Positions 1 to 8,141 of a stretch of 64,000 bases of DNA are shown one piece after another. How positions within the stretch are numbered: the first letter of the stretch is position 1; every line of letters begins with the position of its first letter. The notes beneath the pieces were generated by a model. That model saw only the letters and a program-made list of their open reading frames with translations, was not told the DNA's origin and searched no databases. The translations under genes were made by a program, and so were the position numbers. Source of the DNA: Solibacillus isronensis (GTDB taxonomy: Bacteria; Bacillota; Bacilli; Bacillales_A; Planococcaceae); contig NZ_JAMBOC010000004.1 in assembly GCF_023715405.1 (NCBI RefSeq), forward strand, positions 62,001 to 126,000, given 5' to 3'.

Positions 1-319
1 GATAAAATGGCGCTTCTTTAATCTTAAGCTGTGTTAATGCCACTGCAAAAAATAGAGCGAGCGTCATGATCCCAATGACTTTTACAAAAACGAAGAAAAA
101 GTCATTTATGATTGCCTTTTTAATAATGGAGTCGTTCCATAGACGAATATAATTATCTAAGCCGATAAATGTTTTGTTTGCGCTTGTTCCGGACCAGTCA
201 AAAAATGAGTAATACAACCCGCCTAACATAGGATAAACAGTAAAAATTAAAAAGAGCAGAAAAGTCGGCAGTAAACAAAATGCTAAAAACAAATATTTGC
301 TTTTGGAAGAAAAGGTCAT
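1..319 (-). CDS. sugar ABC transporter permease, N-terminal part (cut by left edge)
   Basis: The first 106 codons of a binding-protein-dependent transport inner-membrane component are visible. The N-terminus has a hydrophobic helix (LFLAFCLLPTFLLFLIF), then the YPMLGGLYYSFFDWS stretch and GLDNYIRLW typical of MalF/UgpA-type sugar permeases. The ATG is preceded by GAAAGGAG at a good distance. It follows the binding lipoprotein on the same strand, separated by a stem-loop, so it is the third visible gene of an RpiR-controlled sugar-uptake operon. A second permease should follow outside the window. The substrate cannot be told. Confidence 0.9.
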   Translation of the reverse strand, partial: MTFSSKSKYLFLAFCLLPTFLLFLIFTVYPMLGGLYYSFFDWSGTSANKTFIGLDNYIRLWNDSIIKKAIINDFFFVFVKVIGIMTLALFFAVALTQLKIKEAPFY

Positions 320-350
320 TGTCGTTACTCCTTTCTCTATTGATTAAATA

Positions 351-377
351 AGGTTGCTAAAAAGCTTTTAGCAACCT
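351..377 (-). other. intercistronic stem-loop between binding protein and permease genes
   Basis: Perfect 12-bp arms (AGGTTGCTAAAA / TTTTAGCAACCT) around a 3-nt loop, just after the lipoprotein stop. There is no clean T-run on the minus strand. Such hairpins between binding-protein and permease genes commonly protect the upstream mRNA or partly stop transcription, giving excess binding protein. That role here is inference. Confidence 0.7.
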
Positions 378-390
378 CATTTTCCTTACC

Positions 391-1794
391 TTATTTTCTT
401 AGTTCCTCTGCTTTTTTCACCATCTTATCGACGAATTCCTCAGCAGTAATTTCACCAAGTAAGATATCAATAATTAGTAATTTAATTTCATTTGTAATTT
501 CAACCGAAATTTTTTGCACTTCAGCATCTGGTGTGTAACGTTTGTACGTATGAACAGCACCTGGATTATTGATCATTTCATTAATATTTTTCAAGAAATC
601 CTGAACATTCGTATTCGAAGACAGATCAACATCTTTCATGTTCATAATCGCACCTGTTGCTTCAGCAAATGCCTGCGCATATTCTTCCGTAAAGATGAAT
701 TCTAAAAATGCCTTTGCAGCTTCCGGATTTTGCGATTTTTCAGCAATGGCAATTGTACGGATATCCGGTACAAGTGCTAATGGCTTACCAGGATCATTCA
801 TCGGTGTTGGTGTGAAGCCAAATTCAAAACTGTCCGGCGTATCATTTTTCATTTCATTTGGTAACCAGAAACCTACTGGAATATAAGCATTTTTATGCAT
901 TAAGAAGTTCATTTGTGATTGCGTATGGTTGTAAGCCGCAAAACCGCTATCAATTACGCCTGCTTTAGCAATTTTTTCAACCTTCTTCAATACTTCAAGC
1001 GTTTCAGGTTTTTTCCAAGCCTCTACTACACCGTTGTTTAAGTCATTTAATAACTCTTCGCCGCCTGCTGCAGCAAATGCCGGGTTCAATACGCCACGGT
1101 GGAAGTATTGTGTATGCTGCCCTGTCGTTACAAATGGTGCAATTTTTGTGTCAGCCTTAATTTTTTCCATAGAACTGATCCAGCTGTCAAAGTCAGTTGG
1201 TACTTCCCATCCGTTTTCTTCAAACCACTTCGTGTCATACCAAGTTCCCCAAGTATCGAATACTAATGGTAAACTATAGATTTTCCCGCCATCTACTTCT
1301 TCTGCCGGCGAGATAAAGCTGTCTAATAGTGCTTTACCGTTTTCAAGTTTAACCCCTTTTGCAAATTCACTAATATCCATTAACTGACCTTCAGCGATCA
1401 TTTGTGTTTCACTAGCTCCTGCCCCATCGATATATACGACATCAGGTGGTGTTTCTGAAATCCAGCGTGTGTTCATCTCTGTATTAATATTCGGACCTGC
1501 ATGTTCAACAATTTCTAAATCCGGATGCTGTTTTTGGAAGTCCCCAATAACTTGCTTCCACCATCCATCACCATATCCTCCGACAAAATATTGAATTTCC
1601 AGTTTGCCTGACAAACCATCCCCTGTACTTTCTGTAGAAGTATTATCCGATGAAGTCGTTGATTGTTCAGTATTGCTGTTTCCTTCAGTGTCGCTGTTTG
1701 ATTCCTCGTCATTCGAACACGCAACGAGCAATAACATTAAACTCATTAATGCTACTAAAAACCAAGTCTGCTTTCTCTTTTTCATAACAAACAT
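391..1794 (-). CDS. extracellular solute-binding lipoprotein of a sugar ABC transporter
   Basis: A 467-residue family-1-type binding protein. The N-terminus is a lipoprotein signal with lipobox LVAC; the predicted lipidated Cys is residue 26. A Ser/Thr/Asn/Glu-rich spacer (about 27-60) follows, then the periplasmic-binding fold. The first ATG has AAGGGGTG about six bases upstream; a second in-frame ATG three codons later would keep the same signal peptide. It sits directly after the RpiR gene and before the permease. It should capture a sugar or oligosaccharide at the outer membrane face. The ligand is not evident, though the RpiR regulator would fit an amino-sugar or hexose-derived substrate. 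Confidence 0.9.
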   Translation of the reverse strand: MFVMKKRKQTWFLVALMSLMLLLVACSNDEESNSDTEGNSNTEQSTTSSDNTSTESTGDGLSGKLEIQYFVGGYGDGWWKQVIGDFQKQHPDLEIVEHAGPNINTEMNTRWISETPPDVVYIDGAGASETQMIAEGQLMDISEFAKGVKLENGKALLDSFISPAEEVDGGKIYSLPLVFDTWGTWYDTKWFEENGWEVPTDFDSWISSMEKIKADTKIAPFVTTGQHTQYFHRGVLNPAFAAAGGEELLNDLNNGVVEAWKKPETLEVLKKVEKIAKAGVIDSGFAAYNHTQSQMNFLMHKNAYIPVGFWLPNEMKNDTPDSFEFGFTPTPMNDPGKPLALVPDIRTIAIAEKSQNPEAAKAFLEFIFTEEYAQAFAEATGAIMNMKDVDLSSNTNVQDFLKNINEMINNPGAVHTYKRYTPDAEVQKISVEITNEIKLLIIDILLGEITAEEFVDKMVKKAEELRK

Positions 1795-1851
1795 ACATTA
1801 CACCCCTTCATTTTCATTATGTTAACTATATGAATATAGTCAGCACCAATA

Positions 1852-2697
1852 TTAACGAGAGAAACCCTTAATTACCTCGAGTGTGCGATTTAACGCAATT
1901 ATCGAATTATCATAGTTTAATGTGGCAATTCCTGTATATAAAATATCAATTAATGTCAGTTGGGCGATGCGTGATGCGGTTGCCGAGCTACGAATATCCG
2001 CTTCATTAGAAACAACGTATAATGCATAGTCTGCAAAGCTTTGTATTGTATTTCGCTTGTTTTGCGTCATTGTAATAATCGTTGTCTGATTCTCTTTTGC
2101 AACTGTAAGCGCATTAATAATTTCCTTCGTTTCACCTGAGTACGAGATTGCGAATACAACATCCTCGCTCGTTGCATGTGTTGCGGCAATAAGCTGCCCA
2201 TGACTATCGAAAATCGTTTCACAGCTTTTATTGATCCGCTTCAATTTGTGTTCGAAATCCTGTGCAACGATTGCTGAAGCTCCGATGCCAATAAAGATGA
2301 TCTTTTTCGCATTATTAATTTTATGGATAATCTTTTCAAGTTCTCTTTCACCATTAATCATTAGCGTTCGTTGGATTGCGTCGATATTATGCATTTCAAT
2401 TGTCTGTATCATTTGGAGTATCGTTGAATCTTTTTCTAATTCAAAGTTGTGGTTGTGTGGAATTTTCAGAGTAGGTGCTGAAGCAATACTTAGTTTTAAA
2501 TCTTTGAAACCGGAAAAGTTTAATGCCCTGCACATCCTCACAATTGTTGCTTCGCTTGTTTTAGCTTTTTCAGCCAACACAGCAATCGGCATGCGAATGA
2601 CATCATCTAAATGGCTTAATATATATAAAGCCACATTTCTTTCAGCAGGTTTAAGCAATTCCATCCCCGAACGTATTCTTTCAATACTATTTTCCAA
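1852..2697 (-). CDS. RpiR/MurR-family transcriptional regulator (HTH + SIS)
   Basis: 281 residues. The N-terminal RpiR helix-turn-helix (about 31-68, with EKAKTSEATIVRMCRAL) is followed by a SIS sugar-phosphate-binding domain from about residue 130 (IIFIGIGASAIVAQDFEHKL; later ISYSGETKEI). The start is a TTG, with a weak GTAGGT about eight bases upstream; starting at Met13 would cut the domain. It is the first gene of the minus-strand sugar ABC operon and probably controls it in response to a phosphorylated sugar. Its promoter region carries an inverted repeat that could be its own operator. Confidence 0.9.
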   Translation of the reverse strand: MENSIERIRSGMELLKPAERNVALYILSHLDDVIRMPIAVLAEKAKTSEATIVRMCRALNFSGFKDLKLSIASAPTLKIPHNHNFELEKDSTILQMIQTIEMHNIDAIQRTLMINGERELEKIIHKINNAKKIIFIGIGASAIVAQDFEHKLKRINKSCETIFDSHGQLIAATHATSEDVVFAISYSGETKEIINALTVAKENQTTIITMTQNKRNTIQSFADYALYVVSNEADIRSSATASRIAQLTLIDILYTGIATLNYDNSIIALNRTLEVIKGFSR

Positions 2698-2753
2698 GTT
2701 TATTACCTACTCTCGAACAAAATGTTGTAAAACTTCATTATTAATTTAATATA

Positions 2754-2798
2754 TATGAAATTTAACTTCATAATAAAACCTATATTGCTAGTCGTCAA
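2754..2798 (-). promoter_or_regulatory. promoter of the rpiR-sugar ABC operon with RpiR-type operator
   Basis: On the minus strand, TTGACG (2793-2798) is spaced 17 bp from TATTAT (2770-2775). Overlapping the -10 is an inverted repeat TATGAA-N7-TTCATA (2754-2772). Its 15-bp core TGAAATTTAACTTCA differs from the HexR consensus TGTARTWWWAYTACA only at one symmetric pair. RpiR-family regulators bind such sites; autoregulation is inferred. Confidence 0.6.
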
Positions 2799-2809
2799 GA
2801 ATTTATTTA

Positions 2810-2824
2810 AATTTTCTGAAAATA
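2810..2824. promoter_or_regulatory. codY box: CodY-like box upstream of the rpiR promoter
   Basis: AATTTTCTGAAAATA matches the CodY consensus AATTTTCWGAAAATT at 14 of 15 positions. It lies about 12 bp upstream of the rpiR -35 and 85 bp before the metallophosphoesterase start, so either gene could be the target. Found by eye. Confidence 0.5.
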
Positions 2825-2908
2825 AATGGATTTTAATGTATTATTTTATTGATAAATTGACTATTGCTATAATATTGTAGAAATTCAATTATACGGTGGT
2901 GAATCTTT

Positions 2909-3484
2909 ATGAAGTATGCATTTTTGAGTGACTTACATTCGCACTATAAAAATACGAAAAAGGTGTTAAATCATATACAGCAAGTAGCGCCCAATGCAGA
3001 GATTATTGGCTTAGGAGATTTGTTTGAGTGTAAAATCGGCAAGAAAAAGGCAAAAATGGTTCGGCATGCAAAGTTAAAAGATGCAGCTATAGTTGATGAA
3101 AGGTTTATGAGCCTCTTAACATTCCCTTCAATTATCGGGAATCAGGAAGAACGTATTGCCCTAGTAACAGGGGATGAGCGCTTTCTTCAATATGAAAATG
3201 CGCTTGTAATTGAACACGCCACTTTAATTCATGGGCACCAAATAGAGTGGGATAAAACATTCAATCCTACCTTCCCGAACATTGAAACGCCATTGCTGTT
3301 TTTTGGACATAGTCATGAAGCTGCGATCTATAAAGATGGGCTACGACATTCTGTCCCTTACGATATCCCGCTGGCTGTCGGAAAAAATCAATACCAGATT
3401 AATGTCGGTCCTGTCGTTGATAATAAAGAATGGTGTCTGTATGACAGCGAGGAAATGACGGTTACATTTATGCAGGCTCAATAG
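2909..3484 (+). CDS. metallophosphoesterase family protein
   Basis: 191 residues with calcineurin-like metal-binding motifs in order: DLHSH near the N-terminus (D-x-H), GLGDLFE (GD), IIGNQEE (a GNQE variant of GNHE), LIHGHQ, and LLFFGHSHEA (GHSH). This is a small YfcE-like class of phosphodiesterase or phosphatase. The ATG has GGTGGTGAA upstream. It is monocistronic: its own TATAAT (2868-2873) lies upstream and a terminator directly downstream. The Gln in GNQE replaces a usual metal-ligand His, which may alter activity. Substrate unknown. Confidence 0.85.
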   Translation: MKYAFLSDLHSHYKNTKKVLNHIQQVAPNAEIIGLGDLFECKIGKKKAKMVRHAKLKDAAIVDERFMSLLTFPSIIGNQEERIALVTGDERFLQYENALVIEHATLIHGHQIEWDKTFNPTFPNIETPLLFFGHSHEAAIYKDGLRHSVPYDIPLAVGKNQYQINVGPVVDNKEWCLYDSEEMTVTFMQAQ

Positions 3485-3487
3485 GAA

Positions 3488-3525
3488 AAGGCTGCCCTGG
3501 AGTAAATTCAGGACAGCCTTTTTTA
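3488..3525 (+). terminator. rho-independent terminator
   Basis: A GC-rich stem (AAGGCTGCCCTG / CAGGACAGCCTT) with a short loop and TTTTTT tail, just after the metallophosphoesterase stop. Confidence 0.85.
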
Positions 3526-3543
3526 ATCTTTCAATATAGCGGA

Positions 3544-4443
3544 CTATAAAACATCCGGCAGCTCGGAATCCATACCAAATTTTTGGCGGAAACCGCATTT
3601 CTTGCAAAGTTCTTCAATAGCTTCACGACGGGAAAATCCGTCTACTAAGTTTTGTGCACGGTCAGTAGTAATAATGTCGCCGAACTTCTGATCGTGGACA
3701 TTCCCTAAATTAATGACACCCTCGCCATCCAAACAGCAAGGTACAACAGAGCCATCTACTAAAATGGCTGCATGTGTACGCAATGCATGACAGAACCCTT
3801 TGCCTTCATCCGCTTTTTCAAGCAGGCTCGGCCAGCGGAATTCATGATCTTGGTTTAAATAAATATTTTTTGCGATTTTTACTCCTGAGCCCATTTCTAC
3901 CCGCTCTTGAATTTCATAGTCCAACTCATACTCTTTTTCCAGAATTTCAAGTGTTTCGCGGTTTCTGCGGTTTGCCAGCTCGGAAACATTTTTGCGCTGT
4001 AAATTCCATAGACGGTAAGAAATAATGACATTATGTTTTCTTACATCCCGTACAAATTCCAAAATATCACCTAAGTACTTTTCACGGTTTTCAGATCCTT
4101 CATGTCCATCAAAACTATGAAGCGAAAAGTTTATTTGTCTGAGTGCAGGCTTGCCCAGCAGCTTTTCACGGTTCTTTTTAATTAATGTCCCGTTTGTCGT
4201 AATATTTACTTTAAAGCCTTTTTCATGTGCAATATCGAGTAACTGCCCGATGCGCGGATGCAATAAAGGCTCCCCTTTTACATGTAGGTATATATATTTT
4301 GTGTAGCCGCTAATTTCATCTAAAATATGAGCAAATTGCTCTACCTTTATTAATCCTTTTGCTCGCTCTGTAGGTGGACAAAAGCTGCATGCTAAATTAC
4401 ATACACTTGTAATTTCGATATACACTTTCTTAAAAGTTTTCAA
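3544..4443 (-). CDS. radical SAM protein with SPASM-like C-terminal Cys cluster
   Basis: 299 residues from a TTG start chosen because AAGGAATGGTGA lies seven bases upstream; an in-frame TTG 12 codons earlier has no comparable site. The radical SAM cluster motif C-x3-C-x2-C is in SVCNLACSFCPP (Cys 15, 19, 22). The C-terminus has a second Cys set (VVPCCLDGEG, then LCKKCGF) resembling SPASM/twitch auxiliary Fe-S domains. It should bind [4Fe-4S] and cleave SAM reductively. No peptide substrate gene is adjacent, so the reaction is unknown. Such standalone proteins are common in Bacillales. Confidence 0.85.
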   Translation of the reverse strand: MKTFKKVYIEITSVCNLACSFCPPTERAKGLIKVEQFAHILDEISGYTKYIYLHVKGEPLLHPRIGQLLDIAHEKGFKVNITTNGTLIKKNREKLLGKPALRQINFSLHSFDGHEGSENREKYLGDILEFVRDVRKHNVIISYRLWNLQRKNVSELANRRNRETLEILEKEYELDYEIQERVEMGSGVKIAKNIYLNQDHEFRWPSLLEKADEGKGFCHALRTHAAILVDGSVVPCCLDGEGVINLGNVHDQKFGDIITTDRAQNLVDGFSRREAIEELCKKCGFRQKFGMDSELPDVL

Positions 4444-4551
4444 CGCTCGTTCACCATTCCTTTTTTTGATCCTAAACAATACTTCTCATTGTAACAAATT
4501 TCTTATGTAAAAAGGAAGCTGTCTGTTTGGCTTAACACACAATGCAAATAA

Positions 4552-4584
4552 AAAACCGCCTAGAATATGAATGATATTCTAGGC
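4552..4584 (-). terminator. rho-independent terminator of the DUF1456 gene
   Basis: Perfect 11-bp arms (GCCTAGAATAT / ATATTCTAGGC) around a 5-nt loop. On the minus strand a T6 tract follows (A6 at 4552-4557). Confidence 0.85.
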
Positions 4585-4595
4585 AGTTCGTATTT

Positions 4596-5093
4596 TTATC
4601 CGCGGTAGCGAACGGATAGGCCTTTAAGGAATTTACGGGCAAAGTTGTCGCCGCATTCTTTGTAATTACGGTGACCCGGTTTACGCATAATGGCGCCAAG
4701 TTCGCCTTTTGATACTGCAATACCCCCGTCATCAAGCACATCCAGCATCTCTTCTGTCGTCAGCTGGCATGCCACTTTCAGCTTTTTCAGCATCATGTTG
4801 TTAACATGATCCGGCTTTTCCTGCACAGGCGCTGGCTGCCCTTCTTTTTTAGGCATCGGTCCACGCTTATACGTAATCAACCCATTGAAAAATGCTTCCA
4901 AATTTTTATGATTCACTTTCATTTGGTCATAATCAGCAGGTGCTTCCTCATCTTTTTCCAAAGACTTCGTTAAAATTTTCGGCATATCCTCCGGGGAAAC
5001 TGTAACGCCACCTAACTTAAAAATTTCAATCATTTCTTTATTTTTCAAATCCAATGCATAACGCGTTCGGATGAGAATATCATTATTATCCAT
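4596..5093 (-). CDS. DUF1456 family protein (YehS-like)
   Basis: 165 residues, starting at the ATG that has GGAGG five bases upstream; the longer reading frame lacks a site. It has two copies of a roughly 60-residue unit: DILIRTRYALDLKNKEMIEIF...GGVTVSPEDM and MLKKLKVACQLTTEEMLDVL...GGIAVSKGEL. That two-repeat layout is characteristic of DUF1456/YehS. Function in the family is unknown. It ends in a basic tail (KFLKGLSVRYRG). Probably monocistronic. Confidence 0.85.
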   Translation of the reverse strand: MDNNDILIRTRYALDLKNKEMIEIFKLGGVTVSPEDMPKILTKSLEKDEEAPADYDQMKVNHKNLEAFFNGLITYKRGPMPKKEGQPAPVQEKPDHVNNMMLKKLKVACQLTTEEMLDVLDDGGIAVSKGELGAIMRKPGHRNYKECGDNFARKFLKGLSVRYRG

Positions 5094-5329
5094 AATAACC
5101 TCCATACTTCTTTCGCTAGCAAATATTATATCAGAGGTTGGACTTGGAATGTTAGCGTGATCTCTTAAACGTTCCATATCTTTTAGCGTATTTTTTCATC
5201 CATTTCCACTCAGCAAAAACTAGTATTCACAATATTTCAAATCCAGAAACCCCGCGCAAAATCAATAACACTAAATAGTAATTTTATGCTCTAAACAGAA
5301 AATTTACGTGATTTATAAAAAAATAGGTT

Positions 5330-5347
5330 TATAATTTTCTGAAGATT
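5330..5347 (+). promoter_or_regulatory. codY box: opp operon promoter (-10) overlapped by a CodY box
   Basis: TATAAT at 5330-5335, 80 bp before the oppA ATG, is overlapped by AATTTTCTGAAGATT (5333-5347). That matches the CodY consensus AATTTTCWGAAAATT at 14 of 15 positions. No strong -35 is visible. CodY represses peptide uptake in rich medium in B. subtilis, so repression of this operon is a natural inference. Confidence 0.6.
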
Positions 5348-5414
5348 TGATATAGTTATATTGCATTAATTTGCAAAAAATATCATGTTTTTACACAAAA
5401 TGGGGGGTTTTAAG

Positions 5415-7082
5415 ATGAAATTGAACAAGTTTCTAACACTTTTCATGGCACTTGTACTATCTGTAGTACTTGCGGCATGTGGTGGGGACGACAGTAAGGA
5501 CAATGAAACATCGGAAGGTTCTACAGGTACTGAAACAAATAATGAAGGGTCTACAAGCACTTCATCAGAACCAAAAGAGCTTAACCTAGTATTTATGTCT
5601 GAACCACCGTCTTTACACCCGGGTTTAGCGTCTGATACTACATCAAGTACTGCTATCAACAACATTTTCGAAGGTTTAATGACAATGGAAAACGGCGTTC
5701 CGGTTGAGGCTGCCGCTGAAAGCTATGAGATTTCCGATGACTTATTAACTTATACATTTAATTTACGTGATTCAAAATGGTCTAACGGAGACCCTGTAAC
5801 AGCAAACGACTTTGCTTTTGCTTGGAAATGGGCATTAACTCCAGAAAACGCTTCTGAATACGCGTCAATTTTATATCCAATCAAAGGCGCTGAAGCTTAC
5901 CACTCAGGTACTGGCTCTGCCGATGATTTAGGTATTAAAGTTGTGGATGACAAAACGTTAGAAGTGACATTAGAAGTTCCAACACCATATTTCTTGGAAT
6001 TAACTGCTTTCAAAACATTTTCACCAATTCACCAAGCTACTCAAGAAGCAAATGCTAACTGGTACACTGAAGCAGATTCAATCGTATCAAATGGTGCATA
6101 CACTCTAACGGAGTGGGTTCACAACGGTAACTTGGTATTCACTAAATCAGAAAATTACTGGGATGCTGAAAACGTAAAAATTGATACAGTAAATGTAGCA
6201 ATCGTTGAATCTGAAGCTTCTCAAATGAACATGTTTGATGCAGGTGAAGTTGACTTCTTAGGAACAAGCTATGGTTCTATCTCTCTAGATGCAATCGATC
6301 GCTTAAAATCAGAAGGTACGCTTAAAGTTGCTGAATACTCAGGCGTTTACTGGTATAAATTCAACACGACAGATAAAGTAACGGGTAACTTAAATATTCG
6401 TAAAGCTTTAACTTTAGCAATTGACCGTGCAAGCTTAATCACTAATATTACGAAGGCGGAGCAACAACCTGCATTGGGTTATGTTCCAAACTCGGTAGAT
6501 GGTTTTGGCGATGATGAAGGCTATTTCAAAGATGCTGATTTCGAAGGTGCGAGAGAATATTTAGCAAAAGGTTTAGAAGAACTTGGTTTATCAGATCCAT
6601 CTGAATTAGAAGTTACTGTTTCACACAACACTTCTGAAGCTCATGCTGCGATTGCACAATTCATTCAACAAGGATGGACAAAAGAATTAGGTATTAATGC
6701 AAAACTTGATAACTCAGAATGGCAAGTATATTTAGACAAACTTTCTAACTTAGATTATCAAGTAGGTCGTTTAGGCTGGATTGCTGACTTCAACGATGCT
6801 TACACATTCCTGGAAATGTATAACTCTGCGAAAAACGGAAACAACGATACTGGTTGGGAAAATGCTGAATACACTGCCCTATTAAAACAATCAGTTACTG
6901 AGACAGATCCAGAAAAACGTACTCAGATTATGTTACAAGCAGAAGCAATCATGGCTGAAGAAGTTCCAGTTGCGCCAATCTACTACTATACTAACCCTTA
7001 CGTTGTAAAAGATTATGTAACAGGCATGGAGCCAGATGCATTAGGTAATATTTCACTTAAAAATGTTGATATCAACAAATAA
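5415..7082 (+). CDS. oppA: oligopeptide ABC transporter substrate-binding lipoprotein OppA
   Basis: 555 residues from the ATG after GGGGGG. The lipoprotein signal ends at LAAC (Cys 22), followed by an Asp/Ser/Thr-rich linker. The mature part is a family-5 peptide-binding fold: LNLVFMSEPPSLHPGLASD at its start, WSNGDPVTANDFAFAWKW, and IRKALTLAIDRASL in the second half. Size and motifs match OppA. It is the first gene of a five-gene operon and is separated from oppB by a leaky-looking hairpin, consistent with extra binding protein. It captures oligopeptides for import. Confidence 0.93.
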   Translation: MKLNKFLTLFMALVLSVVLAACGGDDSKDNETSEGSTGTETNNEGSTSTSSEPKELNLVFMSEPPSLHPGLASDTTSSTAINNIFEGLMTMENGVPVEAAAESYEISDDLLTYTFNLRDSKWSNGDPVTANDFAFAWKWALTPENASEYASILYPIKGAEAYHSGTGSADDLGIKVVDDKTLEVTLEVPTPYFLELTAFKTFSPIHQATQEANANWYTEADSIVSNGAYTLTEWVHNGNLVFTKSENYWDAENVKIDTVNVAIVESEASQMNMFDAGEVDFLGTSYGSISLDAIDRLKSEGTLKVAEYSGVYWYKFNTTDKVTGNLNIRKALTLAIDRASLITNITKAEQQPALGYVPNSVDGFGDDEGYFKDADFEGAREYLAKGLEELGLSDPSELEVTVSHNTSEAHAAIAQFIQQGWTKELGINAKLDNSEWQVYLDKLSNLDYQVGRLGWIADFNDAYTFLEMYNSAKNGNNDTGWENAEYTALLKQSVTETDPEKRTQIMLQAEAIMAEEVPVAPIYYYTNPYVVKDYVTGMEPDALGNISLKNVDINK

Positions 7083-7122
7083 TTTTTACGTATCAACACA
7101 ACTTACTGTGTATTTTTAAATG

Positions 7123-7161
7123 AAAGGCTGCTCAGAATCCATGTGATTTAGGGCAGCCTTT
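7123..7161 (+). terminator. weak terminator or processing hairpin between oppA and oppB
   Basis: An 11-bp stem (AAAGGCTGCTC / GGGCAGCCTTT, one G-T pair) with a 17-nt loop, followed by CCTAATATT rather than a T-run. Partial termination would lower oppBCDF relative to oppA. Confidence 0.6.
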
Positions 7162-7211
7162 CCTAATATTTCTGAATATTCATTACTTTACAACAAGGAG
7201 GGGGTTGTCTA

Positions 7212-8141
7212 ATGCTTAACTATATTTTTAAGCGAATAATTTACATTTTGATAGCATTATTCTTTATCATTTCGGCAACGTTCTTTTTAATGAAGCTCGC
7301 ACCAGGAAGCCCATTTGCCAGTGAACGTGAGCTATTACCAGCAATCGAACAGCAACTAAATGAAAAATACGGCCTCGATAATCCATGGTATATCCAATAT
7401 AAAGATTATTTAATCTCTTCACTTACATTTGATTTTGGAGAATCCATGAAATATAAAGGACGTTCAGTAAACGATATGATTTCAGAAGGATTTCCTGTTT
7501 CATTAGTATTAGGTTTAGAAGCAATGCTGTTAGCAATAGGTTTTGGAATTTTATTAGGTGTTATTTCAGCGCTCTATCACAATAAATTTCCTGACTATGT
7601 GTCGACTGTCATCGCTGTTATAGGTATTTCTGTCCCATCCTTCATTCTTGCAGCGTTATTACAGCTGTATTTGTCACTAAAAGCTGGTTGGTTCCCTGTA
7701 ACGGGATGGAAAGGCTTTAGCTATACGGTTTTACCTGCAATCGCTATTGCCCTGTCACATGTAGGGTTTATTGCAAAACTTACTCGATCGAGTATGCTGG
7801 AACAAAATAATAGTGAATATGTAAAGCTTGCCCGTGCAAAAGGAATTGGAAAATGGACAATTGTATTTAAACACTCTCTTCGTAATGCGTTGTTGCCGGT
7901 AATCACTTATTTAGGACCTTTAACTGCCGGCGTATTGACAGGTAGTTTCATTATTGAACAAATTTTCGCTATTCCAGGTATTGGTCGTCACTTTGTTCAA
8001 TCCATTACAAACCGTGACTACACGACAATTATGGGAGTAACTGTTTTCTATTCGATTCTTTTATTAATAGCGGTATTAATTGTAGACATTTTGTATCACT
8101 TTATTGACCCTCGCATCAAATTGAAAGGAGCGAAAAAATAA
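7212..8141 (+). CDS. oppB: oligopeptide ABC transporter permease OppB
   Basis: 309 residues, six predicted membrane helices, with the first in IIYILIALFFIISATFFLM. The inner-membrane BPD permease signature is in the EYVKLARAKGIGKWTIVFKH region (EAA loop), followed by LRNALLPVITYLGP. GGAGGGGG precedes the ATG. It pairs with OppC to form the membrane pore; the last codon overlaps the oppC start. All hallmarks match DppB/OppB-type permeases. Confidence 0.93.
   Translation: MLNYIFKRIIYILIALFFIISATFFLMKLAPGSPFASERELLPAIEQQLNEKYGLDNPWYIQYKDYLISSLTFDFGESMKYKGRSVNDMISEGFPVSLVLGLEAMLLAIGFGILLGVISALYHNKFPDYVSTVIAVIGISVPSFILAALLQLYLSLKAGWFPVTGWKGFSYTVLPAIAIALSHVGFIAKLTRSSMLEQNNSEYVKLARAKGIGKWTIVFKHSLRNALLPVITYLGPLTAGVLTGSFIIEQIFAIPGIGRHFVQSITNRDYTTIMGVTVFYSILLLIAVLIVDILYHFIDPRIKLKGAKK

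Noticed and set aside
2231..2749. 172-codon plus-strand ORF over rpiR
   Set aside because: Mirror frame of a well-supported RpiR gene.
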